Numbered from the stretch's first letter, positions 15,452 through 23,694 are shown. The stretch is 64,000 nt of DNA from Rhizobium aethiopicum (GCF_014197535.1 NZ_JACIFV010000009.1:4082-68081); one strand, 5' to 3'. Numbers and translations: made by a program. The notes: a model not told the origin generated them from the letters alone.

Positions 15452-16087
15452 ATGGCAATGGTTGCCGGAGTTGGCATGCACAGTCATGCCGACAGACAAC
15501 ACGACTTCTACGCAACGCCACCAGAAGCCACGCGTGCTCTGCTCGCCATCGAAGACAAGTGGCTGCCTGCCGGTACGATCTGGGAGCCCGCGTGTGGCGA
15601 CGGCGCTATCGCCCAGGTGCTGACAAGCGCTGGCCGCGCCGTTATCTGCACTGACATCGTCGACAGAGGCTTCCCAGGAACCAAGGTCATGAGCATCTTT
15701 GATGCGGACTGGCGTTATCGGTTCCCGGCAATCATCACCAACCCGCCGTTCAAGCTCGCTCGCGAGTTCGTCGACAAGGCGCTGGAGCGCGCGCCCTACG
15801 TCGCCATGTTGCTGCGCCTAGCCTTCCTCGAGGGCGGGGCGCGTAAGCCGTGGTTCGCCAGCGTGCCGTTGGCTCGCGTCCATGTGGCTTCCCGCCGCCT
15901 ACCAATGATGCACCGTGACGGATGGACCGGGCCGAAGGCTGGATCCGCCGTATGTCATGCGTGGTTCGTCTTCGACAAGCGGCATGAGGGTAGGCCGCAG
16001 GTTCAGTGGTTTGACTGGAAAGACTACGCGCCCATGGCGGTGGCGAACGATAACTCACCGGTCGGTGACATGGCGAGGGCCGCTTAA
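15452..16087 (+). CDS. SAM-dependent DNA methyltransferase (NPPF, amino type) 1
   Basis: The 211-residue protein has SAM-binding motif I WEPACGDGAI (residues 45-54) and catalytic motif IV NPPF (near 92), typical of N6-adenine or N4-cytosine methyltransferases. No nuclease partner is adjacent, so it probably protects phage DNA from host restriction. The tail contains VANDNS. The start follows CACCACAGAGGAGAGAATA. Its stop overlaps a second methyltransferase. Confidence 0.82.
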   Translation: MAMVAGVGMHSHADRQHDFYATPPEATRALLAIEDKWLPAGTIWEPACGDGAIAQVLTSAGRAVICTDIVDRGFPGTKVMSIFDADWRYRFPAIITNPPFKLAREFVDKALERAPYVAMLLRLAFLEGGARKPWFASVPLARVHVASRRLPMMHRDGWTGPKAGSAVCHAWFVFDKRHEGRPQVQWFDWKDYAPMAVANDNSPVGDMARAA

Positions 16088-16926
16088 TGGCCAAACTCAC
16101 CAAAGCCCAGGCCAAGGCGCACGCGCAGGCCTGCGATCTGCTCACGAAAGACGCCCTGACCGAAGACGACAAGGACTTCGTTCTGAAGAACTGGAACGAG
16201 AGCGCCAACCACGTCAATGGCGCGGCTGGTGCGTTCTTCACGCCATACGACATGGCTTTCGACTTCACGATCGACGCAATCGGACAGGGCGGCTATGGCG
16301 GTCGCATCATCGATCTCTGCGCCGGCATCGGCATGCTTTCCTATGCCTGCTGGCACCGCAGCGGCCGCAGGGCGAAAATCACCTGCGTTGAACGCAATCC
16401 TGACTATCTAGCCGTTGGACAGAAGATCCTGCCGGAGGCGGAGTGGATTCTTGCCGATGTGCTGGATGTGCTCGACATGGGGCTGGGCCGGTTTGATGTC
16501 GCCATCAGCAACCCTCCGTTCGGCGCGATCAAGCGCGACCGCAACAGCCCGCGCTATACCGGCAAGGATTTCGAATTCCATGTCATCGACATCGCTGCGC
16601 ATCTAGCGAACAGCGGCGCGTTCATCGTGCCGCAGATGTCAGCTGGCTTCAACTACAGTGGCAAGCCTTGCTACGAGCGCCAGAAAGACGGCAAGGCGGT
16701 CAAGTTCCAGGAGTTGACCGGGCTGCACTTCGAGGCTGGCTGCGGCATCGACACGAACTTCTACATCAACGATTGGAAAGGCGTCTCGCCGATGTGTGAG
16801 ATCGTCTGCGTCGAATTCGCGAAGGCCGTCGCACCGGCGCCCGAAGTTATTGCGCCAGCAATAACCGCTGTGCCGGCAAACGATAACAAGCCTTTCCAGA
16901 CAGACCTTTTCGGAGAAGCAGCATGA
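16087..16926 (+). CDS. SAM-dependent DNA methyltransferase (NPPF, amino type) 2
   Basis: The 279-residue protein contains DLCAGIGMLS as motif I (residues 76-85) and SNPPFG as motif IV (near 140). An N-terminal AFFTPYDMA helps place it with the N6-adenine methyltransferases. The C-terminus has PANDNKPFQ. It directly follows another amino methyltransferase, with a C5 methyltransferase two genes on, so the phage carries a three-enzyme methylation set. Confidence 0.85.
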   Translation: MAKLTKAQAKAHAQACDLLTKDALTEDDKDFVLKNWNESANHVNGAAGAFFTPYDMAFDFTIDAIGQGGYGGRIIDLCAGIGMLSYACWHRSGRRAKITCVERNPDYLAVGQKILPEAEWILADVLDVLDMGLGRFDVAISNPPFGAIKRDRNSPRYTGKDFEFHVIDIAAHLANSGAFIVPQMSAGFNYSGKPCYERQKDGKAVKFQELTGLHFEAGCGIDTNFYINDWKGVSPMCEIVCVEFAKAVAPAPEVIAPAITAVPANDNKPFQTDLFGEAA

Positions 16927-17279
16927 CCTTCACGCCAACCGCAACAGCGGACGGCCAGCCGACGACGTGCCGCTGCTGCGGGCGGCACGCGACCGGCATT
17001 GGCATCAGCCGCATGAACAAGCCGACGGACGATCCTGGCTATCTCTGCGGCGAGTGCAACCTGCGGATCGAAGAGATCAAGCGCGTGCGCCGCATGGATC
17101 CTTACGAGCTGGCAGCCAGGCAAGGCGGCATGGACGCAGCCGGCCCGCTGGTCGAGGAGTTCGGCAGCGACCTGGCGGAGTGGAGCGAAGAGCAGGTGCT
17201 CATCTTCTGCGGCACGATTTGGCAGGGCTGCGCAGATCGGCTGCGGGAGTTGATCCGGAAGGGGGATATACCGTTTTGA
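16923..17279 (+). CDS. Zinc-ribbon protein, 118 aa
   Basis: An N-terminal treble-clef or zinc-ribbon pattern (CRCCGRHATGIG ... YLCGECNLRIEEIK) is followed by a helical region. It overlaps the upstream methyltransferase (ATGA) and the downstream one (TTGA). Its place between two DNA methyltransferases suggests a role in DNA modification, but nothing in the sequence proves it. Confidence 0.65.
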   Translation: MTFTPTATADGQPTTCRCCGRHATGIGISRMNKPTDDPGYLCGECNLRIEEIKRVRRMDPYELAARQGGMDAAGPLVEEFGSDLAEWSEEQVLIFCGTIWQGCADRLRELIRKGDIPF

Positions 17280-18943
17280 AGCACGCAAACGATAACACGC
17301 CTGTTGCTGGCGCAACCGGCATCCGCTTCCTCAGTGTTTGTTCGGGAATAGAAGCAGCCAGCGCCGCCTGGCGCTCACTCAACTGGCAGGCTGTGGCCTT
17401 CTCGGAAATCGAGAAGTTCCCATCGGCCGTGCTCAAGCACCACTATCCAGACGTGCCGAACCTCGGCGACTTCACCAAGATCGATCCGCGCCGCCTTGGG
17501 CGCGTGGATATCCTCTGCGGCGGTACGCCCTGCCAGGCATTCAGCGTGGCCGGCCTTCGCCAATCACTCGCCGACGCGCGCGGCAATCTTTCACTCGAAT
17601 TCGTGAGGCTGGCCCATGAGCTTGCAGATGGCAATAGACTTCGGAACGTCGTCTGGGAAAACGTCGTCGGCGTCCTCAGCACAAAAGACAACGCCTTCGG
17701 CTGCTTCCTCGCTGGACTTGTGGGCGCAGATGCCGCCATCGAGCCGCCGGCAAGAGGAAAGTGGCCCGGTGCTGGTATGGTCTCTGGACCAAAAGGACGT
17801 GCCGCGTGGCGTGTCCTCGACGCTCAATACTTCGGAGTGGCCCAACGACGCCGTCGTGTCATCGTTGTCGCAGATTTTGCAAACGGGGCAGATCCCGCCG
17901 CGGTTCTTTTTGAGCAAGACGGCTTGCGCCGGCATTCTCCGCCGAGCCGAGAAGCGGGGAAAGACGTTGCCCCCACAATTAGCGCACGCACTAAGGGCGG
18001 TGGCGGACTCGGAACCGACTTCGATCTAGATGGCGGCCTCGTCGAGGCCGCGATTGATGGTCCGGTTGCCTCCGTAGGCAACCGGACATCTGGGCCTTTG
18101 GACGTCTCAACCGCTGTTAATGCCCATGGTGGACCGCACGGCAGGCTTGACTTTGAAAGCGAGACTTTTGTCCATCATGTAGCGTCCACCATCGATGCGT
18201 CGTTCGGCCGTCTGTATGGTGCTTCCGGCCAGGATGCAAACCACGGTCACAGCCATCTGGTGGCAACTGGAACCGCATATTCCATCGCTCGTGATGCGCT
18301 GGACAGATCAGGAGAGGGCGCGAATGGGACGCCGGGTGAGCGATCTGGCCTTGGCATCCTGGAGGAAGTCACGCAGACAATAAAGGCAAAAGGTCCTAAT
18401 GCCGTCTGCGTCACCGGTGAAGTCTCGCACGCTCTCACAGCCGAAGGCCATGATGCCAGTGAGGAGGGATCGGGGCGCGGTGCCCCGATTATCGCCTTCG
18501 ATACCACGCAGATCACGATTCCGCTCAATAGGAGCGTGCCGAAGGCAGGTGATCCTTGCCATCCGCTTTCGGCGGGCGCGCATCCTCCGGCTATAACTGT
18601 CGCAATCCGTGGCCGCGAAGGCGGTGCAACTGCTGAGTTGGGCGGCGATGTCGCCACCGCACTTAGAGCCAGCCAGGGCGGCGGTGACAAGAAGCCCCAC
18701 GTTCTCACATCCGCAGTCCGCCGCCTGACGCCACGCGAATGCGAGCGCCTGCAGGGCTTTCCAGACGACTACACGCTGATTCCGTGGCGCGGCAAACCTG
18801 CCGATCAGTGCCCAGACGGCCCACGCTACAAGGCGCTCGGCAACAGCTGGGCCGTTCCGAAATTCGCATGGCTTGGTGAGCGCATCCAACGGCTTATGCC
18901 AGCAAACGACAACAACCAGGAGGCCAGCATTGCAGCCGCCTAA
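17276..18943 (+). CDS. C5-cytosine DNA methyltransferase
   Basis: I place the start at the TTG at 17276, which overlaps the preceding stop and sits behind GGAAGGGGGATATACCG; no ATG fits, and the product (555 aa) then begins MKHANDNTP. Dcm motifs are all visible: SVCSGIEAA (I), GGTPCQAFS with the catalytic Cys (IV, near residue 85), WENV (VI), QRRRRVIV (VIII), RECERLQGFPDDY (IX) and KALGNSWAVP (X). Between VIII and IX lies an unusually long insertion of about 250 residues, rich in Gly, Ser and His. It probably protects phage DNA from restriction. A second reading frame is nested inside it (17616-18029). Confidence 0.88.
   Translation: MKHANDNTPVAGATGIRFLSVCSGIEAASAAWRSLNWQAVAFSEIEKFPSAVLKHHYPDVPNLGDFTKIDPRRLGRVDILCGGTPCQAFSVAGLRQSLADARGNLSLEFVRLAHELADGNRLRNVVWENVVGVLSTKDNAFGCFLAGLVGADAAIEPPARGKWPGAGMVSGPKGRAAWRVLDAQYFGVAQRRRRVIVVADFANGADPAAVLFEQDGLRRHSPPSREAGKDVAPTISARTKGGGGLGTDFDLDGGLVEAAIDGPVASVGNRTSGPLDVSTAVNAHGGPHGRLDFESETFVHHVASTIDASFGRLYGASGQDANHGHSHLVATGTAYSIARDALDRSGEGANGTPGERSGLGILEEVTQTIKAKGPNAVCVTGEVSHALTAEGHDASEEGSGRGAPIIAFDTTQITIPLNRSVPKAGDPCHPLSAGAHPPAITVAIRGREGGATAELGGDVATALRASQGGGDKKPHVLTSAVRRLTPRECERLQGFPDDYTLIPWRGKPADQCPDGPRYKALGNSWAVPKFAWLGERIQRLMPANDNNQEASIAAA
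17616..18029 (+). CDS. Possible nested gene inside the C5 methyltransferase (+1 frame)
   Basis: This 137-codon frame (MSLQMAIDFGTSSGKTS...) lies wholly inside the methyltransferase gene, one base out of phase. Its C-terminal part (RFFLSKTACAGILRRAEKRG followed by KTLPPQLAHALRAVA) is a pattern I recall as recurring in annotated hypothetical phage proteins. Amphipathic, basic and free of stops, it looks more like a protein than a random shadow. No separate ribosome site is obvious. Because overlapping frames constrain each other, comparative data are needed. Confidence 0.4.
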   Translation: MSLQMAIDFGTSSGKTSSASSAQKTTPSAASSLDLWAQMPPSSRRQEESGPVLVWSLDQKDVPRGVSSTLNTSEWPNDAVVSSLSQILQTGQIPPRFFLSKTACAGILRRAEKRGKTLPPQLAHALRAVADSEPTSI

Positions 18944-19553
18944 AGAGCCGATACTAACAGTGCACATCGTAAGCGCAGATCTCGTTAACGATAACGGTGA
19001 GAGCAATTTGATTCTGGTCGCAGATGACGCGGGTCAGATCCTGCGCATGCAGATCACAGTAGAAAGCGCCAATATGGACACCCAAGAGCGAGGTCAAAGC
19101 GCGCTATGGTATCTGCTGGGCGAGCTTGGCATTCATGATCCACCTGACGCTGATGCGATTGTATCTAAGCGCCTGCCGCGCTGGGCATGGGATAAGGTCG
19201 CCTCAATAGCATCACCTAAACAGCTGGCAGCACCACCAAAACCTCATGTGTCTCCACGCGGTGACAAGATTGAATTCGGCCGCTTTGTCTACGTCATATC
19301 CGCACAAGACACCAATCCACCACTCTGCAAGATCGGGATCGCCAACTCTCCAGAAAAGCGATTGGCGCAACTATCCACCGGCAGCCCACACGCACTGCGG
19401 CTGGAATTGACGCGCTTCGCCAACAATGCGCGCGCCGTCGAGCGATCTGCGCATTCATATTTCTCCGGCGCTAGGCAAAACGGTGAGTGGTTCGCAATCA
19501 GCGCCGATAAGGCAATCACATACATCATCGAGGCGACGAGGAGCGCAGCGTAA
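18930..19553 (+). CDS. GIY-YIG (T5orf172/Mug113-like) domain protein
   Basis: I use the TTG at 18930, six bases after AGGAGG, giving 207 residues (MQPPKEPILTVHIV...). The C-terminal half carries the GIY-YIG-like core (RFVYVISAQDTNPPLCKIGIANSPEKRLAQL), followed by RAVERSAHSYFSGARQNGEWF, the layout of the T5orf172 branch. The N-terminal half is a separate uncharacterised domain. It may be a nuclease of the DNA-processing set rather than a homing element. A related protein lies at 60225. Confidence 0.75.
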   Translation: MQPPKEPILTVHIVSADLVNDNGESNLILVADDAGQILRMQITVESANMDTQERGQSALWYLLGELGIHDPPDADAIVSKRLPRWAWDKVASIASPKQLAAPPKPHVSPRGDKIEFGRFVYVISAQDTNPPLCKIGIANSPEKRLAQLSTGSPHALRLELTRFANNARAVERSAHSYFSGARQNGEWFAISADKAITYIIEATRSAA

Positions 19554-21721
19554 TGGCAAAACTCAATCTAAAACACCCGTTGCCATCAACGGAAACAAGG
19601 CCAGTCGACATAGCCCGCTCATACATTGACGCGGGCATTGCTGTTTTTCCGTGCCGAGAGCAGGCGAGCGAAGAGTTCGATCCGTCAACCGGTGAGGTTA
19701 TGGACCGCGCTGAGAAGGCGCCATACACGACCAACGGGCTGAAGGGTGCCACGACGTCGAGGCGCATCATTGACATCTGGTTCGGCGAGCGTCATCCGAA
19801 TGCAGTTATCGGCATTCCAACTGGTGAAAAACTTGGCGGGTGGGTTCTCGACCTAGATCGGCATGGCGACCGCGACGGGCACACATGGCTTGCCGAGATG
19901 GAGGAGAAGCACGGCTCGCTTCCAGACACGGCCAGAGCCACGACGGCCAATGGCGGAACGCACATATTTTTCAAGCATATTCCTGGAGTGCGCAACAGGG
20001 CAGCCATAGCCGACGGCGTTGACACTAGAGGAGACGGCGGATACATCGTCGGTCCAGGCAGCGTCATGGCTGATGGCAGGCGCTATCAGTGGATCGACTG
20101 GGACGGCGATGGAATTCCGGAATTCGCTGATGCTCCTGCATGGCTCATTGACCTTGTCATCACCAAGACGCCGGCGCCGATCGAGACGAAGCCGCGCGAA
20201 TATGTCTATCATCCAGAGAACAACGACGGCAAGGAGCGGTATGCTGCCAAAGCATTCACCATGGAGCTCGAGCAGCTTTCGTCACTCCCAAAGGGGCAGC
20301 GCGGACAGCAGCTCTTCGCCAGCGCATGCCGTGTCGGTGAGTTGGTAGCCGGTGGATGGATATCCCGTGGTGAGGCCGAGGCCGGATTGCTGGATGCGGC
20401 TATTTCAAACGGCTTGGCGGCGACTGACGGAGAGCGGTCGTGCCGCGACAAAATTAAGCGCGGCCTAGACAAGACAGCCAACTCGCCGCGGCAGATCCCG
20501 GATAGAGATTACGACAACGACAATACCGTCGTGAACCGTGAGGCAATTAAGCGGATGACGCAAAACGGCCTCAACAAGAGCGCGGCGGCCACTGTCAATG
20601 GCGATGTTGTGGGGGAAGACGCGCCAAAAGACACAGTGCCGGACGAGCAAGCGGCCGCATCGCCACCAAAGAAGCGCGAGCGGTTTGACCTTACATGGTT
20701 CGACGAGATCGAGGAGGGCAAGCCGAAGGAGACGATCCTTAAGGGATGGCTCGGCGTCGGTGAGTTCACCACGATTTCCGGCCTTCCAGGGACCGGCAAG
20801 AGCGTCGTCACGACCGACTTGGCCTGCCACATAGCAGCCGGTATGGAGTGGCATGGCCAGAAGGTGAGGCAAGGCCTTGTCATCTATGTCGCTGCGGAGC
20901 GAAAGAAGCTCACGGAGCGGCGCATGATGGCCTTCCGCAAGCACCACAATGTCAAGGATGTGCCGTTGCTCGTGGTTGGTGGCATGCTTGATTTTACCCG
21001 AGATACCAAGGACGCCGACGACATCATCGCGGTCATTCGCGAGGCAGAGACGATAACCGGCCACAAGTGCGTATGGGTCATCGTTGACACCCTGACTCGC
21101 GTCTTTGGCGCTGGCGACCAGAATGCGTCGAAGGACATGGTGAAGTTTGTTCGATCGTGCGACCACATCCTTACCGAGACAGGGGCGCACGTCACGGCGA
21201 TCCACCATAGCGCATGGAGCGGCGAGCGCGGCAAAGGTGCGATCGATTTGGATGGCGCCGTCGACGCTTCCTTCATGGTCAAGAAGGATGGCAACAAGCA
21301 TCGATTGGTCTGCGATGGCACGAACGATGGCGAGGAGGGCGATGTGCTCTGCTTCACCATGCAATCCGTGCAGATTGGTGCCGACGACGAAGGCAATCCA
21401 ACGACTGCGCCTGTTGTGGTGCCAGCTGATGGGGCGAGCCCTGGCGAAAGGATGATTGCCGGCTTAGCCAAGAAAGACGGCGAAGCGCTGGACATCCTGA
21501 AGTCTCTGATAGCCGATTCCGGACAAGAGAGCCCAGGTGGTCAACACTATCCGGAAGACATCCTTGTGGTGAAGGAGGATGATTGGCGTCAGGCCGTGTA
21601 CGCGGCAGCGAAGCCGGATACGCCGCAAGGCACGAAGCAGAAGAACTTCACCAGAGCAAAAGCAAGCCTGATAAAGCAGGGTGTAGTGGGTGAAAGTTAC
21701 AACTGGGTTTGGATAAATTAG
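19553..21721 (+). CDS. Bifunctional primase-polymerase/helicase
   Basis: The 722-residue protein begins with a prim-pol domain (about 20-210): WVLDLDRHG carries the catalytic Asp pair (100, 102) and GGTHIFF the conserved His (137). A linker of about 170 residues follows, then a RecA-fold ATPase of the RepA/AAA_25 type with Walker A GLPGTGKSVV (near 409) and Walker B VWVIVDTL (near 507). This is a complete primase-helicase for replication start. The iteron-like repeats directly downstream may be the origin. Confidence 0.88.
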   Translation: MAKLNLKHPLPSTETRPVDIARSYIDAGIAVFPCREQASEEFDPSTGEVMDRAEKAPYTTNGLKGATTSRRIIDIWFGERHPNAVIGIPTGEKLGGWVLDLDRHGDRDGHTWLAEMEEKHGSLPDTARATTANGGTHIFFKHIPGVRNRAAIADGVDTRGDGGYIVGPGSVMADGRRYQWIDWDGDGIPEFADAPAWLIDLVITKTPAPIETKPREYVYHPENNDGKERYAAKAFTMELEQLSSLPKGQRGQQLFASACRVGELVAGGWISRGEAEAGLLDAAISNGLAATDGERSCRDKIKRGLDKTANSPRQIPDRDYDNDNTVVNREAIKRMTQNGLNKSAAATVNGDVVGEDAPKDTVPDEQAAASPPKKRERFDLTWFDEIEEGKPKETILKGWLGVGEFTTISGLPGTGKSVVTTDLACHIAAGMEWHGQKVRQGLVIYVAAERKKLTERRMMAFRKHHNVKDVPLLVVGGMLDFTRDTKDADDIIAVIREAETITGHKCVWVIVDTLTRVFGAGDQNASKDMVKFVRSCDHILTETGAHVTAIHHSAWSGERGKGAIDLDGAVDASFMVKKDGNKHRLVCDGTNDGEEGDVLCFTMQSVQIGADDEGNPTTAPVVVPADGASPGERMIAGLAKKDGEALDILKSLIADSGQESPGGQHYPEDILVVKEDDWRQAVYAAAKPDTPQGTKQKNFTRAKASLIKQGVVGESYNWVWIN

Positions 21722-21722
21722 C

Positions 21723-21820
21723 CCGGACATCCCGGACAGACACCGGACAATCCAGACATTTAATCGAGCATCCAAACCGGACAGACACGGACACACCCTT
21801 TAGGGTGTCCGGATGTCCGG
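21723..21820. repeat. CCGGACA repeat cluster with hairpin, candidate origin
   Basis: Four direct copies of CCGGACA (21723, 21732, 21743, 21777), one CGGACA (21788) and two inverted TGTCCGG (21806, 21814) lie in 100 bp. The last copies form a stem-loop around CCCTTTAGGG. Iteron-like repeats right after a primase-helicase gene resemble a replication origin. A terminator or protein-binding attenuator is an alternative. Confidence 0.5.
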
Positions 21821-21842
21821 GTGCTTGGGGGAGAAATTGAAA

Positions 21843-22358
21843 ATGAAGAAAACCACCCAGACAACCCGCATGAACGGCCAGCGCGTTCGCATCGTGACCA
21901 CCACCGGTCCGGCAGGCACCCGCGTACAAGTCACCGAGGCCGAGCCGAAGGAGTGGGAACTGCAGGCGGCCCAGGTGCGCGCCCTGCGCGCCATGCCGGA
22001 GTACGGCAAGCGGTTCCTGTTGGCTGGCGATCAGAATTCAGCGAAGCGCGGCCCGCGTGCCCAGATGGAGGCGATTGCCGCAGGCATGACACCCGGCGAG
22101 GCCGATATGCGGATCTACATCGCCGGCGGTCAACTGCGCATGATCGAGAACAAGGTCGGCCGCGGGCGCTTGTCACCGGCCCAGGTCGATCGCCACGCTG
22201 CATTGGCTCGCCTCGGGTTCACTGTCGAGGTGCTGCGCTCCGTTACCACGGAAGACGCAGCGCGCCAGGCCGTGGCTCTTGTGCGCGGATGGCTGGCCGG
22301 GAATGATAATCAATCCGGCCAAGGCCAATCGCGATGCTCCAGCACAGCCTCCGCGTGA
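21843..22358 (+). CDS. VRR-NUC nuclease (PD-(D/E)XK)
   Basis: The 171-residue product (start MKKTTQTTRMNGQRV) contains a VRR-NUC-type core: R-A-Q-M-E-A ... GEADMRIYIAGGQLRMIENK, in which the Asp and the Glu-x-Lys form the active site, then RLSPAQVDRHAALARLGFTVEVLRS. Phage VRR-NUC proteins usually act as structure-specific resolvases. A GNDN variant lies near the C-terminus. Its 3' end overlaps the convergent XRE gene by 49 bp. Confidence 0.8.
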   Translation: MKKTTQTTRMNGQRVRIVTTTGPAGTRVQVTEAEPKEWELQAAQVRALRAMPEYGKRFLLAGDQNSAKRGPRAQMEAIAAGMTPGEADMRIYIAGGQLRMIENKVGRGRLSPAQVDRHAALARLGFTVEVLRSVTTEDAARQAVALVRGWLAGNDNQSGQGQSRCSSTASA

Positions 22359-22735
22359 TCGATCGAGTGATCTGGTATCAGGCCGCTTAAGGCGCCCTTG
22401 ATCTGGATCTCGGATGTTTTGTCCACTCGGGCGAGATTATAAAACCGCTCGACAGCATCCGGGAAGTCTTCAGCCCAAACCGTCCATGGGTTTCCCCATC
22501 GGCCGTCATGCGATTTGAAGCGGATCAAGAACAGACGCAGAGGATCATCGCTCTTTGTGCGGTCCTTGATGCGAATAACGTAGGCCGCATAGTTGGCGGC
22601 CGCCTCATGAACGGGACGAACTGGGTTCTTGCCGGCCTCGATATCCTGATAACTCCGCAGCGGCATGCCCATGGCCTGGGCCATCTCCTGCTGGGTCAGA
22701 TTGAGGCCGATGCGGTGGGCCTTTAGATCAAGCAT
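22310..22735 (-). CDS. XRE-family regulator on the minus strand
   Basis: The 141-residue protein has an N-terminal HTH (LNLTQQEMAQAMGMPLRSYQDIEAG, residues 11-35) and an uncharacterised C-terminal domain. It is transcribed against the early operon from the promoter at 22914-22942, whose -35 overlaps one arm of a double palindrome. I infer that it represses its own gene and perhaps the divergent rightward promoter at 22987. This is a second regulatory switch inside the early region. Confidence 0.82.
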   Translation of the reverse strand: MLDLKAHRIGLNLTQQEMAQAMGMPLRSYQDIEAGKNPVRPVHEAAANYAAYVIRIKDRTKSDDPLRLFLIRFKSHDGRWGNPWTVWAEDFPDAVERFYNLARVDKTSEIQIKGALSGLIPDHSIDHAEAVLEHRDWPWPD

Positions 22736-22801
22736 TGAAAGTTTTCCGCCTTTTCGCTATATCTTGGGAACCGGAGAGGTTGCGGCCCCTCCGGCCCCCA
22801 G

Positions 22802-22870
22802 TTACCGGCTAATGGAGATTGTCAGCCTCCACTTGCCGAACCGGACTTGGATGCTGAGCTTGATGCTCAT
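22802..22870 (-). CDS. Small peptide before the XRE regulator, 22 aa
   Basis: MSIKLSIQVRFGKWRLTISISR starts seven bases after a perfect AGGAGG and is the first ORF of the leftward unit. It is basic with alternating hydrophobic residues (amphipathic beta). It could be a leader peptide or a small regulator. The strong ribosome site is the main evidence. Confidence 0.45.
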   Translation of the reverse strand: MSIKLSIQVRFGKWRLTISISR

Positions 22871-22913
22871 GGGTGCCTCCTAGTCCCCGAAGCGGAATTG
22901 CTTCGGTAAGATT

Positions 22914-22942
22914 GTTATCGCATAACCACGTATTACGTGCAA
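22914..22942 (-). promoter_or_regulatory. Promoter of the XRE unit
   Basis: On the minus strand TTGCAC (22942-22937), a 17-bp spacer and GATAAC (22919-22914). The transcript start would be followed by the perfect stem-loop CCGAAGC / GCTTCGG near 22887-22906 and then the 22-aa ORF. Confidence 0.5.
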
Positions 22943-22965
22943 ATGTTATTTGTCACGTAATACGT
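22928..22965. promoter_or_regulatory. Double palindromic operator of the XRE switch
   Basis: ACGTATTACGTG (22928-22939) and CACGTAATACGT (22954-22965) are perfect inverted copies. Each arm is itself an 11-bp palindrome (ACGTA-T/A-TACGT). One arm overlaps the -35 of the XRE promoter. This is a classical autorepressor operator pair. Confidence 0.7.
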
Positions 22966-22986
22966 ATTTTTTTGTCGATATGGCGC

Positions 22987-22999
22987 TTGACAAATTTGT
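22987..22999 (+). promoter_or_regulatory. Dispersed operator copy 4 (TTGACAAATTTGT)
   Basis: TTGACA is followed by a 16-bp spacer and TAAAAC, pointing to the gene at 23057, 70 bp away. The XRE double operator ends 21 bp upstream, so two regulators may meet here. Confidence 0.7.
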
Positions 23000-23056
23000 A
23001 GAATGCTGTAAAACCAATATTACCGAAACGCACCACACACCGCCGAGGAGGCCGCC

Positions 23057-23242
23057 ATGAACAACCAGACCATCATCAACACCATCACCATCGACGGCTT
23101 CAACATTCCGGTCGTGAAGGTTCAGTCTTCTGCTGACGTTCGCTTCCTTTCCCAGAAACAGCTCTTTGCTCTTGCCACGCCGGCAGCGCGCGCCGAGCTG
23201 GCTGCTCGTGCCGCTATCATCCGCTCTCGCAGGGCTGCGTAA
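23057..23242 (+). CDS. Hypothetical protein, 61 aa
   Basis: MNNQTIINTITIDGFNIPVVK... is a small soluble protein behind CCGAGGAGGCCGCC. It may contain a beta strand pair and an Ala/Arg-rich helix. It is the first gene after operator copy 4. Function unknown. Confidence 0.65.
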   Translation: MNNQTIINTITIDGFNIPVVKVQSSADVRFLSQKQLFALATPAARAELAARAAIIRSRRAA

Positions 23243-23421
23243 TGCAGCCTGCAAGGTGGGTCGTGATGTCGATGGGCCTCCACAGAAGACCGGACGACAA
23301 GACAACGTTTTCATCTGAGGAAGAAGCAAGAAGATGGCTGCGGCACGAATACCTCGAGAGACTTGGATTTAAGCCGGGCCAAATAGACTTCACCAAATTC
23401 ATCATTAAGCCGGCCGCATAG
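23242..23421 (+). CDS. Hypothetical protein, 59 aa
   Basis: The ATG at 23242 overlaps the previous stop (TAATG); a second in-frame ATG lies at 23266. The 59-residue product (MQPARWVVMSMGLHRRPDD...) is charged and helical (SSEEEARRWLRHEYLERLG). No family was recognised. Confidence 0.55.
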   Translation: MQPARWVVMSMGLHRRPDDKTTFSSEEEARRWLRHEYLERLGFKPGQIDFTKFIIKPAA

Positions 23422-23447
23422 CGGCTCACCACGAAGAGGAGACTGCC

Positions 23448-23678
23448 ATGAAACGCATCCTTATCGCCACAGCACTACTCGCAGCAGCATCAACCGCCAA
23501 CGCCCAGGCCGTTGTTAGCAACGACTGCCGCCTGTCGCGCTTCATCGAAGCATACGCGTGGCAGGCCGTCGACGACGCCGAGCGCAACAACGTGTCGGCG
23601 CCGCTCAAGAACGGCCTGCGCGTTTACCTGCGCACCGTCCAGCAGCAGACGAAGAAGGTTTGCCGCTCCGCCGTGTAG
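23448..23678 (+). CDS. Small exported protein with signal peptide, 76 aa
   Basis: A classical Sec signal peptide (MKRILIATALLAAASTANAQA, cleavage after ANA or AQA) precedes about 55 mature residues with two Cys (NDCRLS; KKVCRS) that could form a disulfide in the periplasm. It starts behind CCACGAAGAGGAGACTGCC. An exported protein in an early phage operon suggests an envelope function such as superinfection control; that is inference. Confidence 0.7.
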   Translation: MKRILIATALLAAASTANAQAVVSNDCRLSRFIEAYAWQAVDDAERNNVSAPLKNGLRVYLRTVQQQTKKVCRSAV

Positions 23679-23694
23679 CCGGCACGGCAGTTGC

